Notes: generated from the letters alone by a model not told the origin. Positions 35,262-44,150 are shown, numbered from the stretch's first letter. The stretch is 64,000 bases of DNA from Rubellimicrobium aerolatum (GCF_017872975.1 NZ_JAGGJP010000011.1:1-64000), one strand, 5' to 3'. Program-made: numbers and translations.

Positions 35262-36394
35262 GCACGGGGCGCGTCGGCGTCCTGCTCTGCGGCCACGGCT
35301 CGCGCGATGCGGGGGCGGTGGCGGAGTTCGCCGCGCTGGCCGCCGCGCTGCCGGCGCACCTGCCCGCCGACTGGCTGGTGGAGCACGGGTATCTGGAGTT
35401 CGCGAACCCGGTGCTGCGCGACGGTCTGGAGGCGCTGAGGGCGCGGGGCGCGGCGCGCATCCTGGCGGTACCGGGGATGCTCTTCGCGGCGATGCACGCG
35501 AAGAATGACATCCCCACCGTGCTGTCCACCTGGGCGGCGGCGTCCGGGGTGTCTGTCTCCTACGGGCGCGAGCTGGGCGTGGACCCCAAGATGATCGCCG
35601 CCGCCGCCGCGCGGGTGCGCGAGGCGCTGGTCAGGGCGGACGCGGAGCGGGGCCCGGTGCCGCTGCACGAGACCTGCCTCGTGGTGATCGGGCGGGGGGC
35701 CTCGGACCCCGACGCCAACGCCAACGTGTCCAAGGTCGCGCGGATGCTGTGGGAGGGGCTGGGGCTGGGCTGGTGCGAGGTCGGCTATTCCGGCGTGACC
35801 TTCCCGCTGGTGGAGCCGTGCCTGACGCACGTCGCCCGGCTGGGGTATCGGCGGGTGGTGGTGTTCCCCTACTTCCTGTTCTCGGGCGTGCTGGTGGACC
35901 GCATTTACGGGTTCACCGACCGCGTCGCGGCGGCGCATCCGGGGATCGAGTGGGTGAAGGCGGATTACCTCGGGTTGCACCCGGAGGTGCTGCGAACCTT
36001 CGCGGAGCGCGCGATGGAGCAGGTCGAGGGCGTGCCGCCGCCGAACTGCCAGCTGTGCAAGTATCGCACGCAGGTGCTGGGATTCGAGGCCGAGGTCGGC
36101 CGCCCGCAGGAGAGCCACCACCATCACGTCGAGGGGCAAGGGGCGAGCGCGCCGGGCTCGAACGTGGCGGACTGCGCGCTTTGCGAGGACTTCTGCACGG
36201 GGCTGTGCCGGCTGAAGGTCGCGGCGGTGGAGCCGTCCGGGCCGGTGGCGGGCGGGCATTTCCACGTCCATGGCGACGGTCAGGCGCACTGGCACGGCCA
36301 TTCGCACGACCACGGCCATCACCATCCGCGCTATCCGCACGAGGATCACCCCCTGGGGCCGCTGAGCGTGCTCTCCACCCTGAAGGCGCGCTGA
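35258..36394 (+). CDS. cbiX: Sirohydrochlorin cobaltochelatase, long form
   Basis: CbiX inserts Co2+ into sirohydrochlorin, the cobalt-early step of B12 synthesis. The 378-aa protein has tandem chelatase halves: LLCGHGSRDAGAVAEF near residue 6 and VVIGRGASDPDANANVSKV near residue 148, the latter followed by FPYFLFSGVLVDRI. The C-terminal region adds Cys motifs NCQLCKYRTQ and CALCEDFCTGLC and a His-rich tail (HWHGHSHDHGHHH), as in CbiX-long proteins that carry an Fe-S centre and a metal-storage tail. The start is GTG 35258, coupled to the preceding small gene. Confidence 0.92.
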   Translation: MSTGRVGVLLCGHGSRDAGAVAEFAALAAALPAHLPADWLVEHGYLEFANPVLRDGLEALRARGAARILAVPGMLFAAMHAKNDIPTVLSTWAAASGVSVSYGRELGVDPKMIAAAAARVREALVRADAERGPVPLHETCLVVIGRGASDPDANANVSKVARMLWEGLGLGWCEVGYSGVTFPLVEPCLTHVARLGYRRVVVFPYFLFSGVLVDRIYGFTDRVAAAHPGIEWVKADYLGLHPEVLRTFAERAMEQVEGVPPPNCQLCKYRTQVLGFEAEVGRPQESHHHHVEGQGASAPGSNVADCALCEDFCTGLCRLKVAAVEPSGPVAGGHFHVHGDGQAHWHGHSHDHGHHHPRYPHEDHPLGPLSVLSTLKAR

Positions 36395-36401
36395 GGCCCT
36401 T

Positions 36402-36451
36402 CTTTGGCTCCAAATATCCCGGGGGGAGCGAAGCGGGGGGCAGAGCCCCCC
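36402..36451 (+). repeat. Dispersed palindromic intergenic repeat, copy 2
   Basis: CTTTGGCTCCAAATATCCCG, then a G-run, an AGCGAAGC spacer and GGGGGGCAGAGCCCCCC. It fills the gap between cbiX and cobH and could act as a transcription attenuator inside the operon. It matches copies at 30396 and 59937 almost base for base in the first 25 positions. Confidence 0.75.
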
Positions 36452-36485
36452 TCCGCCCTTTCCGCCCATCCCGAAGGCCCTGCCG

Positions 36486-37112
36486 ATGCGCCCCTACCTC
36501 AAGGATCCCGCCGCCATCTACGCCGAGAGCTTCGCGACCGTGGCGCGCGAGGCGCGGCTAGGGCGGTTCCCCGAGAGCCTGCGGCCCCTGGCAACGCGTG
36601 TGATCCACGCCTGCGGCATGGTCGAGGTCGCGGACAGGCTGGCCTTCTCGGCGGACGCGGGGGAGGTCGGAAGGGCGGCGCTGCGGGCGGGGGCGCCGGT
36701 GATCTGCGATTGCGAGATGGTGGCGGCGGGGATCATCCGGTCGCGGCTGCCGGTGGGGAACGAGGTGATCGTGACGCTGAACGAGCCCGGCGTGCCGGAA
36801 CTGGCGCACCGGCTCGGCACCACGCGGTCGGCGGCGGCGGTGGAGCTGTGGGAGGGGCGGATCGAAGGCGCGGTAATCGCCATCGGCAATGCGCCGACGG
36901 CGCTTTTTCACCTGTTGGAGCGGCTGGACGCCGGGTGGCCCCGGCCGGCGCTGATCCTCGCCTTCCCGGTGGGCTTCGTCGGCGCGGCCGAGAGCAAGGC
37001 CGAGATCGCGGCGGACCCGAGGGGGGTGCCCTTCGTGGCGTTGAAGGGGCGGCGCGGCGGGTCGGCCATGGCGGCGGCGGCGGTGAACGCGCTCGGGGTC
37101 GAGGGGCCGTGA
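36486..37112 (+). CDS. cobH: Precorrin-8X methylmutase
   Basis: CobH/CbiC moves the methyl group from C11 to C12 to make hydrogenobyrinate or its cobalt form. The 208-aa protein begins RPYLKDPAAIYAESFATV and has the active-site His in TRVIHACGMVEVAD, DCEMVAAGI and GNAPTALFHLLE, all typical. The stop overlaps the cobL start (TGATG). Confidence 0.94.
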   Translation: MRPYLKDPAAIYAESFATVAREARLGRFPESLRPLATRVIHACGMVEVADRLAFSADAGEVGRAALRAGAPVICDCEMVAAGIIRSRLPVGNEVIVTLNEPGVPELAHRLGTTRSAAAVELWEGRIEGAVIAIGNAPTALFHLLERLDAGWPRPALILAFPVGFVGAAESKAEIAADPRGVPFVALKGRRGGSAMAAAAVNALGVEGP

Positions 37113-38302
37113 TGCCTTGGCTGCATGTCGTCGGGCTGGGCGAGGATGGGCTCGCCGGCCTTGCTCCCGCCGCGCGCGGGCTGGTGATGGGGGCCGAGGT
37201 GCTGGTCGGTGGCGCGCGGCACCATCGGCTGACCGAGAAGGCGGAGGGGGAGCGGATCGCGTGGCCCTCGCCCTGGGACGCGATGCTTGGGGTGCTGGAG
37301 GGGCTGCGTGGGCGGCGGGTGGTCGTGCTGGTGACGGGCGATCCCCTGTGGTTCTCGGGCGGGGAGCGGATCGTTGCGGCGTTCCCGGGCGAGGTCGCGG
37401 TGCATCCGCATCCGGGGGCGTTCCAGATGGCGGCCGCGCGGATGGGCTGGTCGCTGGACGGGGTCGAGTGCCTGACGGCGCATGGGCGGCCGGTGGGGCG
37501 GGTGCTGCCGCATCTCGCGCCGGGCGCGCGGTGGCTGGTGCTGGTGAACGGGCCGGAGACGGCGGGGGAACTGGCGCGGCTGCTGGTCGCGCAGGGCTGG
37601 GGGTCGAGCCGGGTCGTGGCGCTGTCGCATCTGGGCGGGCCGGGAGAGGCTCGGGTCGAGGGGACGGCGGGTGGGTGGTCGGGCGAGACGCCCGCGCTTT
37701 GCACGCTGGCGGTCGAGTGCATCCCTGGGCCGGGCGCGCGGGTGCTGGGGCGGACGGGGTTGCCGGACGAGGCGTTCGAGTCCGACGGGACCATGACCAA
37801 GCGCGAGGTGCGGAGCGCGACGCTCGCGAAGCTGGTGCCTCTGCCGGGGCAGATGCTGTGGGACGTGGGGCTGGGCTCGGGCTCAGTCGCGATCGAGTGG
37901 ATGCGGGCGGCCAAGGGGGCGCGGGCGGTGGGGGTGGAGCCGCGAGCCGACCGGCGGGCGCTGGCGGCGGCGAACGCGCTGGCCTTGGGCGTGCCGGGGC
38001 TGGAGATCGTGGCGGGGGAGGCTCCGGCCGCGCTGGAGGGTTTGCCCGCGCCGGACGCGGTGTTCCTGGGGGGCGGGCTGTCGGAGGCAGCGTTCGAGGC
38101 CGTTTGGGCGGCGCTGCGGCCTGGGGGGCGGCTGGTGGCGAACGCGGTGACGCTGGAGGCGGAGGCGGTGATGCTGGCGCTGCATCGGCGGCACGGGGGG
38201 GAGCTGGTGCGGATCGCGGTGAGCCGCGCCGAGCCAGTAGGGCGGCTGACCGGCTGGCGGCCGGCGATGGAGGTGATGCAGTGGAGCCTTCGGACGCCGT
38301 GA
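37112..38302 (+). CDS. cobL: Precorrin-6Y C5,15-methyltransferase (decarboxylating)
   Basis: Bifunctional enzyme of 396 aa. The N-terminal CbiE-type tetrapyrrole methylase domain (residues 1-200) has VVGLGEDGLAGL, VLVTGDPLWFSGG and HPGAFQMAAARMG. The C-terminal CbiT-type domain (about 215-396) is a Rossmann methyltransferase with DVGLGSGSVAIEWM and AVGVEPRADRR for S-adenosylmethionine. It methylates C5 and C15 and decarboxylates the acetate side chain at C12. ATG 37112 shares a base with the cobH stop. Confidence 0.93.
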   Translation: MPWLHVVGLGEDGLAGLAPAARGLVMGAEVLVGGARHHRLTEKAEGERIAWPSPWDAMLGVLEGLRGRRVVVLVTGDPLWFSGGERIVAAFPGEVAVHPHPGAFQMAAARMGWSLDGVECLTAHGRPVGRVLPHLAPGARWLVLVNGPETAGELARLLVAQGWGSSRVVALSHLGGPGEARVEGTAGGWSGETPALCTLAVECIPGPGARVLGRTGLPDEAFESDGTMTKREVRSATLAKLVPLPGQMLWDVGLGSGSVAIEWMRAAKGARAVGVEPRADRRALAAANALALGVPGLEIVAGEAPAALEGLPAPDAVFLGGGLSEAAFEAVWAALRPGGRLVANAVTLEAEAVMLALHRRHGGELVRIAVSRAEPVGRLTGWRPAMEVMQWSLRTP

Positions 38303-39045
38303 CGCAGGGAAAAAGAGAAGATGCGTATTTGGGCCAAGTTGAGAGGGCAGGGACGCTCGTGGGCGTGGGCGTGGGGCCGGGGGCGCCGGACCTGCTGACG
38401 CTGCGGGCCGCGCGGGCCATCGAGGGGGCGCGGGTGCTGGCCTATCCGACGCTGGCGGGGGCGCCGTCGTTCGCGCGCTCCATCGCGGCGGGGTTCATCC
38501 GCGAGGGGGTGGAGGAGGTCGCCATCGACATCCCCATGATTCCGGCTCGGGAGCCGGCGCAGGCAGCTTATGATACTGGCGCCCTGCGGATCGCGGCGCA
38601 TCTGGAGGCCGGGCGGGATGTCGTGTGCCTCTGCGAAGGGGACCCGATGTTCTACGGGTCGTTCATGTATCTCCAGGCGCGGCTGGCGGGGCGCTTCGCC
38701 GTGGAGGTGGTGCCGGGGGTGACCTCGGTCTCGGCAGCGGCGGCGGTCGCGGGGCTGCCTCTGGGCGCGCGGGAGGGGCGGATCGCGGTGCTGCCGGCGA
38801 CGCTCCCCGACGAGGCGCTGGCCGAGGGGCTGCGGGCGCACGAGACGGTGGCGCTGATGAAGCTCGGGCGACATTTCCCGCGCGTGCGGACGCTGCTGGA
38901 CGGGCTCGGGCTGACGGGGCGCGCGACCTATGTCGAGCGGGCGACGCTGGCGGGGGAGGTCGTGCGGCCCCTTGCGGAAGCGCCGGCCGAGGCGCCGTAT
39001 TTCTCTCTGATCCTCGTGACGAAGGACGCTGATCCATGGCTTTGA
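38281..39045 (+). CDS. cobI: Precorrin-2 C20-methyltransferase
   Basis: CobI/CbiL adds a methyl group at C20 of precorrin-2 or cobalt-precorrin-2. The 254-aa protein has GVGVGPGAPDLLTLRAARAI, the SAM-pocket motif LCEGDPMFYGSFMYL and VVPGVTSVSAAAAVAG. The start GTG 38281 has GGAGG at 38269-38273 and lies within the end of cobL. This gives an N-terminal extension of about 27 residues before the usual family start; part of it (around 38322-38345) resembles the dispersed intergenic repeat. Starts at later GTG codons near 38357 are possible. The stop overlaps the next gene by ten bases. Confidence 0.9.
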   Translation: MEPSDAVTQGKREDAYLGQVERAGTLVGVGVGPGAPDLLTLRAARAIEGARVLAYPTLAGAPSFARSIAAGFIREGVEEVAIDIPMIPAREPAQAAYDTGALRIAAHLEAGRDVVCLCEGDPMFYGSFMYLQARLAGRFAVEVVPGVTSVSAAAAVAGLPLGAREGRIAVLPATLPDEALAEGLRAHETVALMKLGRHFPRVRTLLDGLGLTGRATYVERATLAGEVVRPLAEAPAEAPYFSLILVTKDADPWL

Positions 39046-40820
39046 CCCCTGTCGTGGTCGCGCTGACCCCCACGCCCGTTGCGGCCCGCGTGGCGGAGGC
39101 GCTGGGCGCGACGCTGCATGGGCGCGCGGGGCGGGTGGAGGCGGAGGTGACCTTTGACGACACGCTCGACCACCTGCGGACGCTGTTCGCGGCGGGGATG
39201 CCGGTGATCGGCGTCTGCGCGGCGGGCATCCTGATCCGGGCCGTCGCGCCGCTGCTGTCGGACAAGCGGACGGAGCCCCCAGTGGTCGCGGTGGCGGAGG
39301 ACGGGTCGGCGGTAGTGCCGCTGCTGGGCGGGCACCGGGGGGCAAACGCGCTCGCCCGCCGGATTGCCGAGGCGCTGGGAGTGCCGGCGGCGGTGACCAC
39401 CGCGGGGGACGTGGGCTTGGGCCTCGCGCTCGATGAGCCGCCGGAGGGCTGGCGGCTCGCGGAGCCGGAGAAGGCGGGGGCTGTCATGGCGCGGCTGCTG
39501 GCCGGCGAGGGCGCGCGGGTCGTGGGCGAGGCGGCGGAGGCGGCCGGGTGGCTGGCGGCGCTGCCCGAGGGCGACGGCGTGACGGTCGCCTGCACGACGG
39601 GGCGGGCGCTGGGGGCGGACCTGCGCTTCGCGCCGCAGGTCGCCGCGCTGGGCGTAGGGGCCGCGCGGGGTTGCCCGCCGGACGAGCTGGCTTTCCTGGT
39701 GCAGAGCGTCCTAAAGGAGGCCGGGATCGCGCCCGAGGCGCTGGCAGCGGTGGGAACGCTGGACCTCAAGGCCGACGAGGGCGCGGTGGTGGCGCTGGCG
39801 CGGGAGCTGGGCGTTCCGCTGCGGCTGTTCGGGGCGGCGGAGCTGGAGGCGGAGGCTGGGCGGCTCCTGACGCCTTCGGAGGTGGTCTTCGCGGAAGTCG
39901 GGTGCCACGGCGTGTCCGAGGGCGCGGCGCTGGCGCTGGCGGGGCCGGAGGGACGGCTGGTCGTGGCAAAGCGCAAGACGGGGAACGCGACCTGCGCGCT
40001 GGCGCTGTCGCCCGCGCCGGTCACCCGGCTGGCGGGGCGGCCGAGGGGGCGGCTCTCGGTCGTGGGGATCGGGCCGGGGCAGGCGGCGTGGCGGACGCCC
40101 GAGGTGTCCCGGCTTGTTGCGGAAGCCGAGGAGCTGGTGGGATACGGATTGTATATTGACCTCCTTGGGCCGCTGGCGGCGGGGAAGCCGCGCGCGGAGT
40201 TCCCGCTGGGCGGCGAGGAGGATCGCTGCCGCCATGCGCTGGAGCGGGCGGGCGAGGGGCGGGACGTGGCGCTGGTCTGCTCGGGCGACGCGGGCATCTA
40301 TGCGATGGCGGCGCTGGTGTTCGAGCTGCTGGATCGGCCCGGTGCGGTGTCGGACGCCGCGCGGCGGGTGGAAGTGGTGGTGAGCCCCGGCATCTCGGCC
40401 TTGCAGGCGGCGGCGGCGCGGGCGGGGGCGCCCTTGGGCCACGACTTCTGCGCGGTGTCGCTGTCGGACCTGCTGACCCCCCGCGAGGACATCCTGCGGC
40501 GGCTGCGGGCGGCGGCGGCGGGGGATTTCGTCGTGGCGCTCTACAACCCCGTCTCGCGGACGCGGCGGACTCTGCTGAACGACGCACGGGAGATCCTGCT
40601 GGCAGAGCGGCCCGCCGATACGCCGGTGCTGCTGGCGTCGAACCTGGGACGACCGGGGGAGCGGCTGGCCTATCGGCGGCTGGGCGAGCTGCGGGTCGAT
40701 GAGGTGGACATGCTGACGGTGGTGCTGATCGGGTCGTCGCAGAGCCGGATCGTGGAGCGGGGCGAAGGGCCGCGGCTGTACACGCCGCGGGGCTATGCGA
40801 AGAAGATGGTGACGGCATGA
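39036..40820 (+). CDS. cobJ: Fusion of cobalt-precorrin-5A hydrolase (CbiG) and precorrin-3B C17-methyltransferase (CobJ)
   Basis: A 594-aa two-enzyme fusion. Residues about 1-335 are CbiG-like: VIGVCAAGILIRAVAPLLSD and VPLLGGHRGANALARRIAE of the N-terminal domain, then the C-terminal CobE-like domain with VGAARGCPPDELAFLV and EVGCHGVSEGAAL. From about residue 345 (RLSVVGIGPGQAAWRTPE) follows CobJ/CbiH with VCSGDAGIYAMAALVFELL, GISALQAAAARAGAPLGHDF and ALYNPVSRTRR. CobJ methylates C17 with ring contraction; CbiG opens the delta-lactone later. Such fusions occur in Rhodobacterales. It is coupled to cobM by ATGA. Confidence 0.9.
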   Translation: MALTPVVVALTPTPVAARVAEALGATLHGRAGRVEAEVTFDDTLDHLRTLFAAGMPVIGVCAAGILIRAVAPLLSDKRTEPPVVAVAEDGSAVVPLLGGHRGANALARRIAEALGVPAAVTTAGDVGLGLALDEPPEGWRLAEPEKAGAVMARLLAGEGARVVGEAAEAAGWLAALPEGDGVTVACTTGRALGADLRFAPQVAALGVGAARGCPPDELAFLVQSVLKEAGIAPEALAAVGTLDLKADEGAVVALARELGVPLRLFGAAELEAEAGRLLTPSEVVFAEVGCHGVSEGAALALAGPEGRLVVAKRKTGNATCALALSPAPVTRLAGRPRGRLSVVGIGPGQAAWRTPEVSRLVAEAEELVGYGLYIDLLGPLAAGKPRAEFPLGGEEDRCRHALERAGEGRDVALVCSGDAGIYAMAALVFELLDRPGAVSDAARRVEVVVSPGISALQAAAARAGAPLGHDFCAVSLSDLLTPREDILRRLRAAAAGDFVVALYNPVSRTRRTLLNDAREILLAERPADTPVLLASNLGRPGERLAYRRLGELRVDEVDMLTVVLIGSSQSRIVERGEGPRLYTPRGYAKKMVTA

Positions 40821-41590
40821 CGGTGCATTTCATCGGCGCGGGGCCGGGCGACCCGGAGCTGCTGACGCTCAAGGCGCAGCGGCTTATCGGGACGTGTCCG
40901 GTGTGCCTCTATGCGGGGAGCCTGGTGCCGGAGGCGGTGGTCGCGGGGGCGCCGGAGGGGGCGCTGGTCCGGGACACCGCGCCGATGACGCTGGAGGAGA
41001 CGCACGCGCTGATCGTGGGGGCGCACGGGCGGGGGCAGGACGTCGCGCGGGTGCATTCGGGGGACCCGTCGCTCTATGGCGCCATCGCCGAACAGATCCG
41101 GCTGCTGCGACGCGATGGCATCCCTTATGACATCACGCCCGGCGTGCCGGCCTATGCGGCGGCGGCGGCGGCCTTGGGGCAGGAGCTGACGGTGCCGGGG
41201 GTGGCGCAGAGCATCGTGCTGACGCGGGTGTCGATGCAGTCCACGTCGATGCCCGAGAGGGAGACGCTGGAAGCCTTCGCGGCCTCGGGCGCGACGCTGG
41301 CGATCCATCTGGGGGTGCGGGCGCTGCGGGACATCGTGCGGCGGCTGGTGCCGTTCTACGGGGAGGGCTGCCCGGTGGTGGTGGCCGTGCGGGTGGGCTG
41401 GCCGGATCAGGCGATCCTGCGCGGGACGCTTGCGGACGTCCATGCGCGGGTGCGCGAGGCCAAGGTGACGCGGACGGCGCTGATCCTGGTGGGGCCGGCG
41501 CTGGGCGAGGCGGAGGGGTTCCCGGACAGCGCGCTCTACGATCCGGCGCGGCCGCATGTGCTGCGGCCCAAGGCGCGGGCGGCGGAGTGA
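40817..41590 (+). CDS. cobM: Precorrin-4 C11-methyltransferase
   Basis: CobM/CbiF methylates C11. The 257-aa protein starts TVHFIGAGPGDPELLTLKAQ, with the family motifs CLYAGSLVP, RVHSGDPSLYGAIAEQI, ITPGVPAYAAAAAALGQELT and SIVLTRVSMQSTSMP. It is the last gene of the plus-strand cob operon and overlaps cobJ by four bases. cobG/cobZ, cobK, cobB and later genes are not in the window. Confidence 0.95.
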   Translation: MTVHFIGAGPGDPELLTLKAQRLIGTCPVCLYAGSLVPEAVVAGAPEGALVRDTAPMTLEETHALIVGAHGRGQDVARVHSGDPSLYGAIAEQIRLLRRDGIPYDITPGVPAYAAAAAALGQELTVPGVAQSIVLTRVSMQSTSMPERETLEAFAASGATLAIHLGVRALRDIVRRLVPFYGEGCPVVVAVRVGWPDQAILRGTLADVHARVREAKVTRTALILVGPALGEAEGFPDSALYDPARPHVLRPKARAAE

Positions 41591-41677
41591 CGATCCCGGG
41601 GCATATCCCGTTCGGGTAACTTGATCTTAACGGCGCTTGGGGCATTCTGGGAATCGAGGGAAGGAGGTCCCGACCAG

Positions 41678-42034
41678 ATGACCGAAGACTTGCCGGAAGC
41701 CGTTCGCCAAGGGCTGGAGGCTGCCCGCGCGGCCGCGACGCGACGCTCGAACCGCCTGTGCCTCCATGACGGGGGCAAGGTGCACCGCATCCTGCGGATG
41801 TGGGAGGGGGGATTCGCGCTGGCGGCTTCGGACACCGCTCCGCTGCGGGGCTACGTGGACCTGTACGACGGGCCCCGCCACCTGTCGTCCTGCCTGATCG
41901 TCGCCCTGCCGGAGGAGGACGGGGCGGAGCGGATCTACGAGTTCAAGATGCGGATGCCGGTGAGCGATGGGCCGCCCGCCGACTTCGAACGGACGGAGGC
42001 CAAGCCGGCGGCGCTGATCCCGAGGGGGTTCTGA
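41678..42034 (+). CDS. Hypothetical protein
   Basis: A 118-aa soluble protein with a strong AAGGAGG ribosome-binding site at 41661-41667 and ATG 41678. The N-terminus is charged and helical (EAVRQGLEAARAAATRRSNR); the rest looks like a small beta-rich domain (VHRILRMWEGGFAL, YVDLYDGPRHLSSCLIV). Codon use matches neighbouring real genes. No family or function is recognised. Confidence 0.7.
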   Translation: MTEDLPEAVRQGLEAARAAATRRSNRLCLHDGGKVHRILRMWEGGFALAASDTAPLRGYVDLYDGPRHLSSCLIVALPEEDGAERIYEFKMRMPVSDGPPADFERTEAKPAALIPRGF

Positions 42035-42103
42035 GAGGCATCGGTGGAGCCGGCGCGTCGGCTGTGCCTGCCGCGCCGGGTTTCGGAGCGGCGGGCGCGG
42101 CGG

Positions 42104-42331
42104 TCAGTGGAATCGCCGCGTCTGCGTGATGAACCCCAAGGCGAGAAGCTCCTCGTGTCGGGAGGCGAGGTCCATCCCGGCGAGGGCGTCGGCCACGCCG
42201 GTGTCTTGGAGGAGCTGCCAGGCGGCACGGAGGTCCTCCTCGTCCACGGGCTCGGGGCATTCCACGAGGCGGAGCGCGCGGAGGCTCGGTGAGCTTTCGG
42301 AAATGTCGATCTTGGCCGTGAGCGACGTCAT
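42104..42331 (-). CDS. Small hypothetical protein downstream of patB-like gene
   Basis: A 75-aa acidic protein starting TSLTAKIDISESSPSL and ending ITQTRRFH. ATG 42329-42331 overlaps the preceding aminotransferase stop by four bases (ATGA), which supports translation as the second gene of a two-gene operon. No domain recognised. Confidence 0.6.
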   Translation of the reverse strand: MTSLTAKIDISESSPSLRALRLVECPEPVDEEDLRAAWQLLQDTGVADALAGMDLASRHEELLALGFITQTRRFH

Positions 42332-43497
42332 TGCACGTCCCCGAAGGCGCGTTGCAGGCGGGCCACCGCCTCGGCCACCACGGCGCGGGGAGTGGCGAGG
42401 TTGACGCGGACCCAGCCCTCGCCGCCGGTGCCGAAGCTGGGGCCGGCGTTGACGGCGATGCGGGCGTCATGGGCGATGCGATGGGCGATCTCCTCGGGGG
42501 GCATGCCGAGAGCGCGGAGGTCCACCCAGGCGAGATAGGTGGCCTGTAGCGGCATGGAGCGGACGCCGGGGATCGCGTTGACGCCTTCGTCGAAGAGGCG
42601 GCGGTTGCCGTCGAGGTAGGCGCAGAGATCGTCCACCCAGGCCGCGCCCTCGGGCGAGTAGGCCGCGGTCGCCATCCGCATCCCGAAGGCATTGGGCGAG
42701 AAGCCGAGGGCGCCGAGGCGGGCGGCGAAGGGGGCGCGCAAGCCTTTGTCGGGCACGATGACGTTGCCGATGTGCGCGCCGGCGATGTTGAAGGTCTTGG
42801 TGGTGGCGGTCATCATCACCAGCCGGTCCTCGATCCCGCCGATCCGAGTCATCGGCGTGTGCCGGTAGCCGGGCATCACGAGGTCGCAGTGGATCTCGTC
42901 CGACACCAGCACGAGGTCGTAGCGACTGGCGAAGTCGGCGACTGCCTCCAGCTCCTCGGGCGTCCAGACTCGGCCGCCGGGGTTGTGGGGGGAGCAGAGA
43001 ATCATCATGCGCTCGCGCCCCGTCAGGAGCGCGTCGTAGCTGCCAAAATCCATCACGTAGCGGTCGCCGTCGAGGGCGAGGGGGCATTCGGTGACGGTCC
43101 GGCCTGCCGCGCGGATGATTCGGGCGAAGGCATGGTAGACGGGGGTGAACAGCACCACGGCGTCGCCGGGCGCGGTCCAGGCATCGACGGCGAGACCCAC
43201 GCCGTTGACGAGGCCGTGGGTGGTCAGGATCGACTCGGGCGCAGGGTCCCAGCCGTGGCGCGTTTGCATCCACCAGCGGATTGCCGCGAGGTAGGCGCGG
43301 TCGTCGCCGAAGTAGCCGTAGACGCCATGGGCGACCATCGCCTCCAGCTCGCGCTGGATGCAGGCGGGGGGGCGGAAGTCCATGTCCGCCACCCACATGG
43401 CAAGGCCGTCCTGGGGCGAGACGCCGTAAAGCGGCTCCATCATGTCCCACTTGGAGCAGTGGGTGCCGCGGCGGTCGATGGGCTCGTCGAAGGTCAT
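42328..43497 (-). CDS. patB: PLP-dependent C-S lyase, MalY/PatB family (cystathionine beta-lyase-like)
   Basis: A fold-type I PLP enzyme of 389 aa. Features are MWVADMDFRPPACIQREL near the N-terminus, LFTPVYHAF, CSPHNPGGRVWT, LVSDEIHCDLV and the cofactor lysine in TATTKTFNIAGAHIGN. MalY/PatB proteins cleave cystathionine and other S-conjugates to thiol, pyruvate and ammonia. ATG 43497 is the family start. It is followed by a coupled small gene and transcribed divergently from the deformylase operon. Confidence 0.88.
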   Translation of the reverse strand: MTFDEPIDRRGTHCSKWDMMEPLYGVSPQDGLAMWVADMDFRPPACIQRELEAMVAHGVYGYFGDDRAYLAAIRWWMQTRHGWDPAPESILTTHGLVNGVGLAVDAWTAPGDAVVLFTPVYHAFARIIRAAGRTVTECPLALDGDRYVMDFGSYDALLTGRERMMILCSPHNPGGRVWTPEELEAVADFASRYDLVLVSDEIHCDLVMPGYRHTPMTRIGGIEDRLVMMTATTKTFNIAGAHIGNVIVPDKGLRAPFAARLGALGFSPNAFGMRMATAAYSPEGAAWVDDLCAYLDGNRRLFDEGVNAIPGVRSMPLQATYLAWVDLRALGMPPEEIAHRIAHDARIAVNAGPSFGTGGEGWVRVNLATPRAVVAEAVARLQRAFGDVQ

Positions 43498-43595
43498 GCG
43501 ATTCTCCGTCCTGCGCGCGCAGGGGTGCCAGCCCCCCGCGCCGCCCGCAAGGGCAGGCGGTTGCACGGGCGGGGCCTCTCGCCTACATCCGGGGC

Positions 43596-44150
43596 ATGAG
43601 CATACGACCGATCGTCCTGCACCCCGATCCGCGCCTCAAGGCCGTGGCCAAGCCCATTGTCGCCATCGACGACGCCCTGCGCCGGCTCGCCCAGGACATG
43701 CTGGAAACGATGTACGACGCGCCGGGCATCGGCCTTGCCGCGCCGCAGGTAGGGCAGATGATCCGGCTGATCGTCATGGACTGCGCCAAGGACAGGGAGA
43801 CGCCGCGCCCGCTCGCGCTGGTCAACCCGGAGGTGGTCTGGCGGTCGGAGGAGGAGATCCCGCACGAGGAGGGATGCCTGTCGATCCCCGAGCACTTCGC
43901 CGAGGTGACACGCCCCGCCGAGGTGAAGGTGACCTGGACCGACCTCGATGGCACCCCCCGGCAGGAGCGGTTCACAGGCCTTTGGGCGGTCTGCGTACAG
44001 CACGAGATCGACCACCTGAACGGCAAGCTGTTCATCGATTACCTGGGGCCGATCAAGCGGGGGGTCATCACCCGCAAGATGGAGAAGCTGAAGCGCGACC
44101 TCGCCCGCGACAAGCCCGCGCCGAAGGGTCCCGAGGCCGCGCGGCTGTGA
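43596..44150 (+). CDS. def: Peptide deformylase
   Basis: Metal-dependent enzyme of 184 aa that removes the formyl group from nascent proteins. All three motifs are intact: [19 protein letters not shown] with the metal-ligand Cys, and QHEIDHLNG with the HExxH metal site. The ATG start is at 43596. It heads an operon of three deformylase-family genes and fmt, joined by four-base overlaps; this copy is the closest to the canonical housekeeping enzyme. Confidence 0.95.
   Translation: MSIRPIVLHPDPRLKAVAKPIVAIDDALRRLAQDMLETMYDAPGIGLAAPQVGQMIRLIVMDCAKDRETPRPLALVNPEVVWRSEEEIPHEEGCLSIPEHFAEVTRPAEVKVTWTDLDGTPRQERFTGLWAVCVQHEIDHLNGKLFIDYLGPIKRGVITRKMEKLKRDLARDKPAPKGPEAARL

Noticed and set aside
36558-39345. 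Very long minus-strand open frames over cobH-cobL-cobI
   Set aside because: They are Pro/Arg/Ala-rich antisense shadows of well-identified cob genes.
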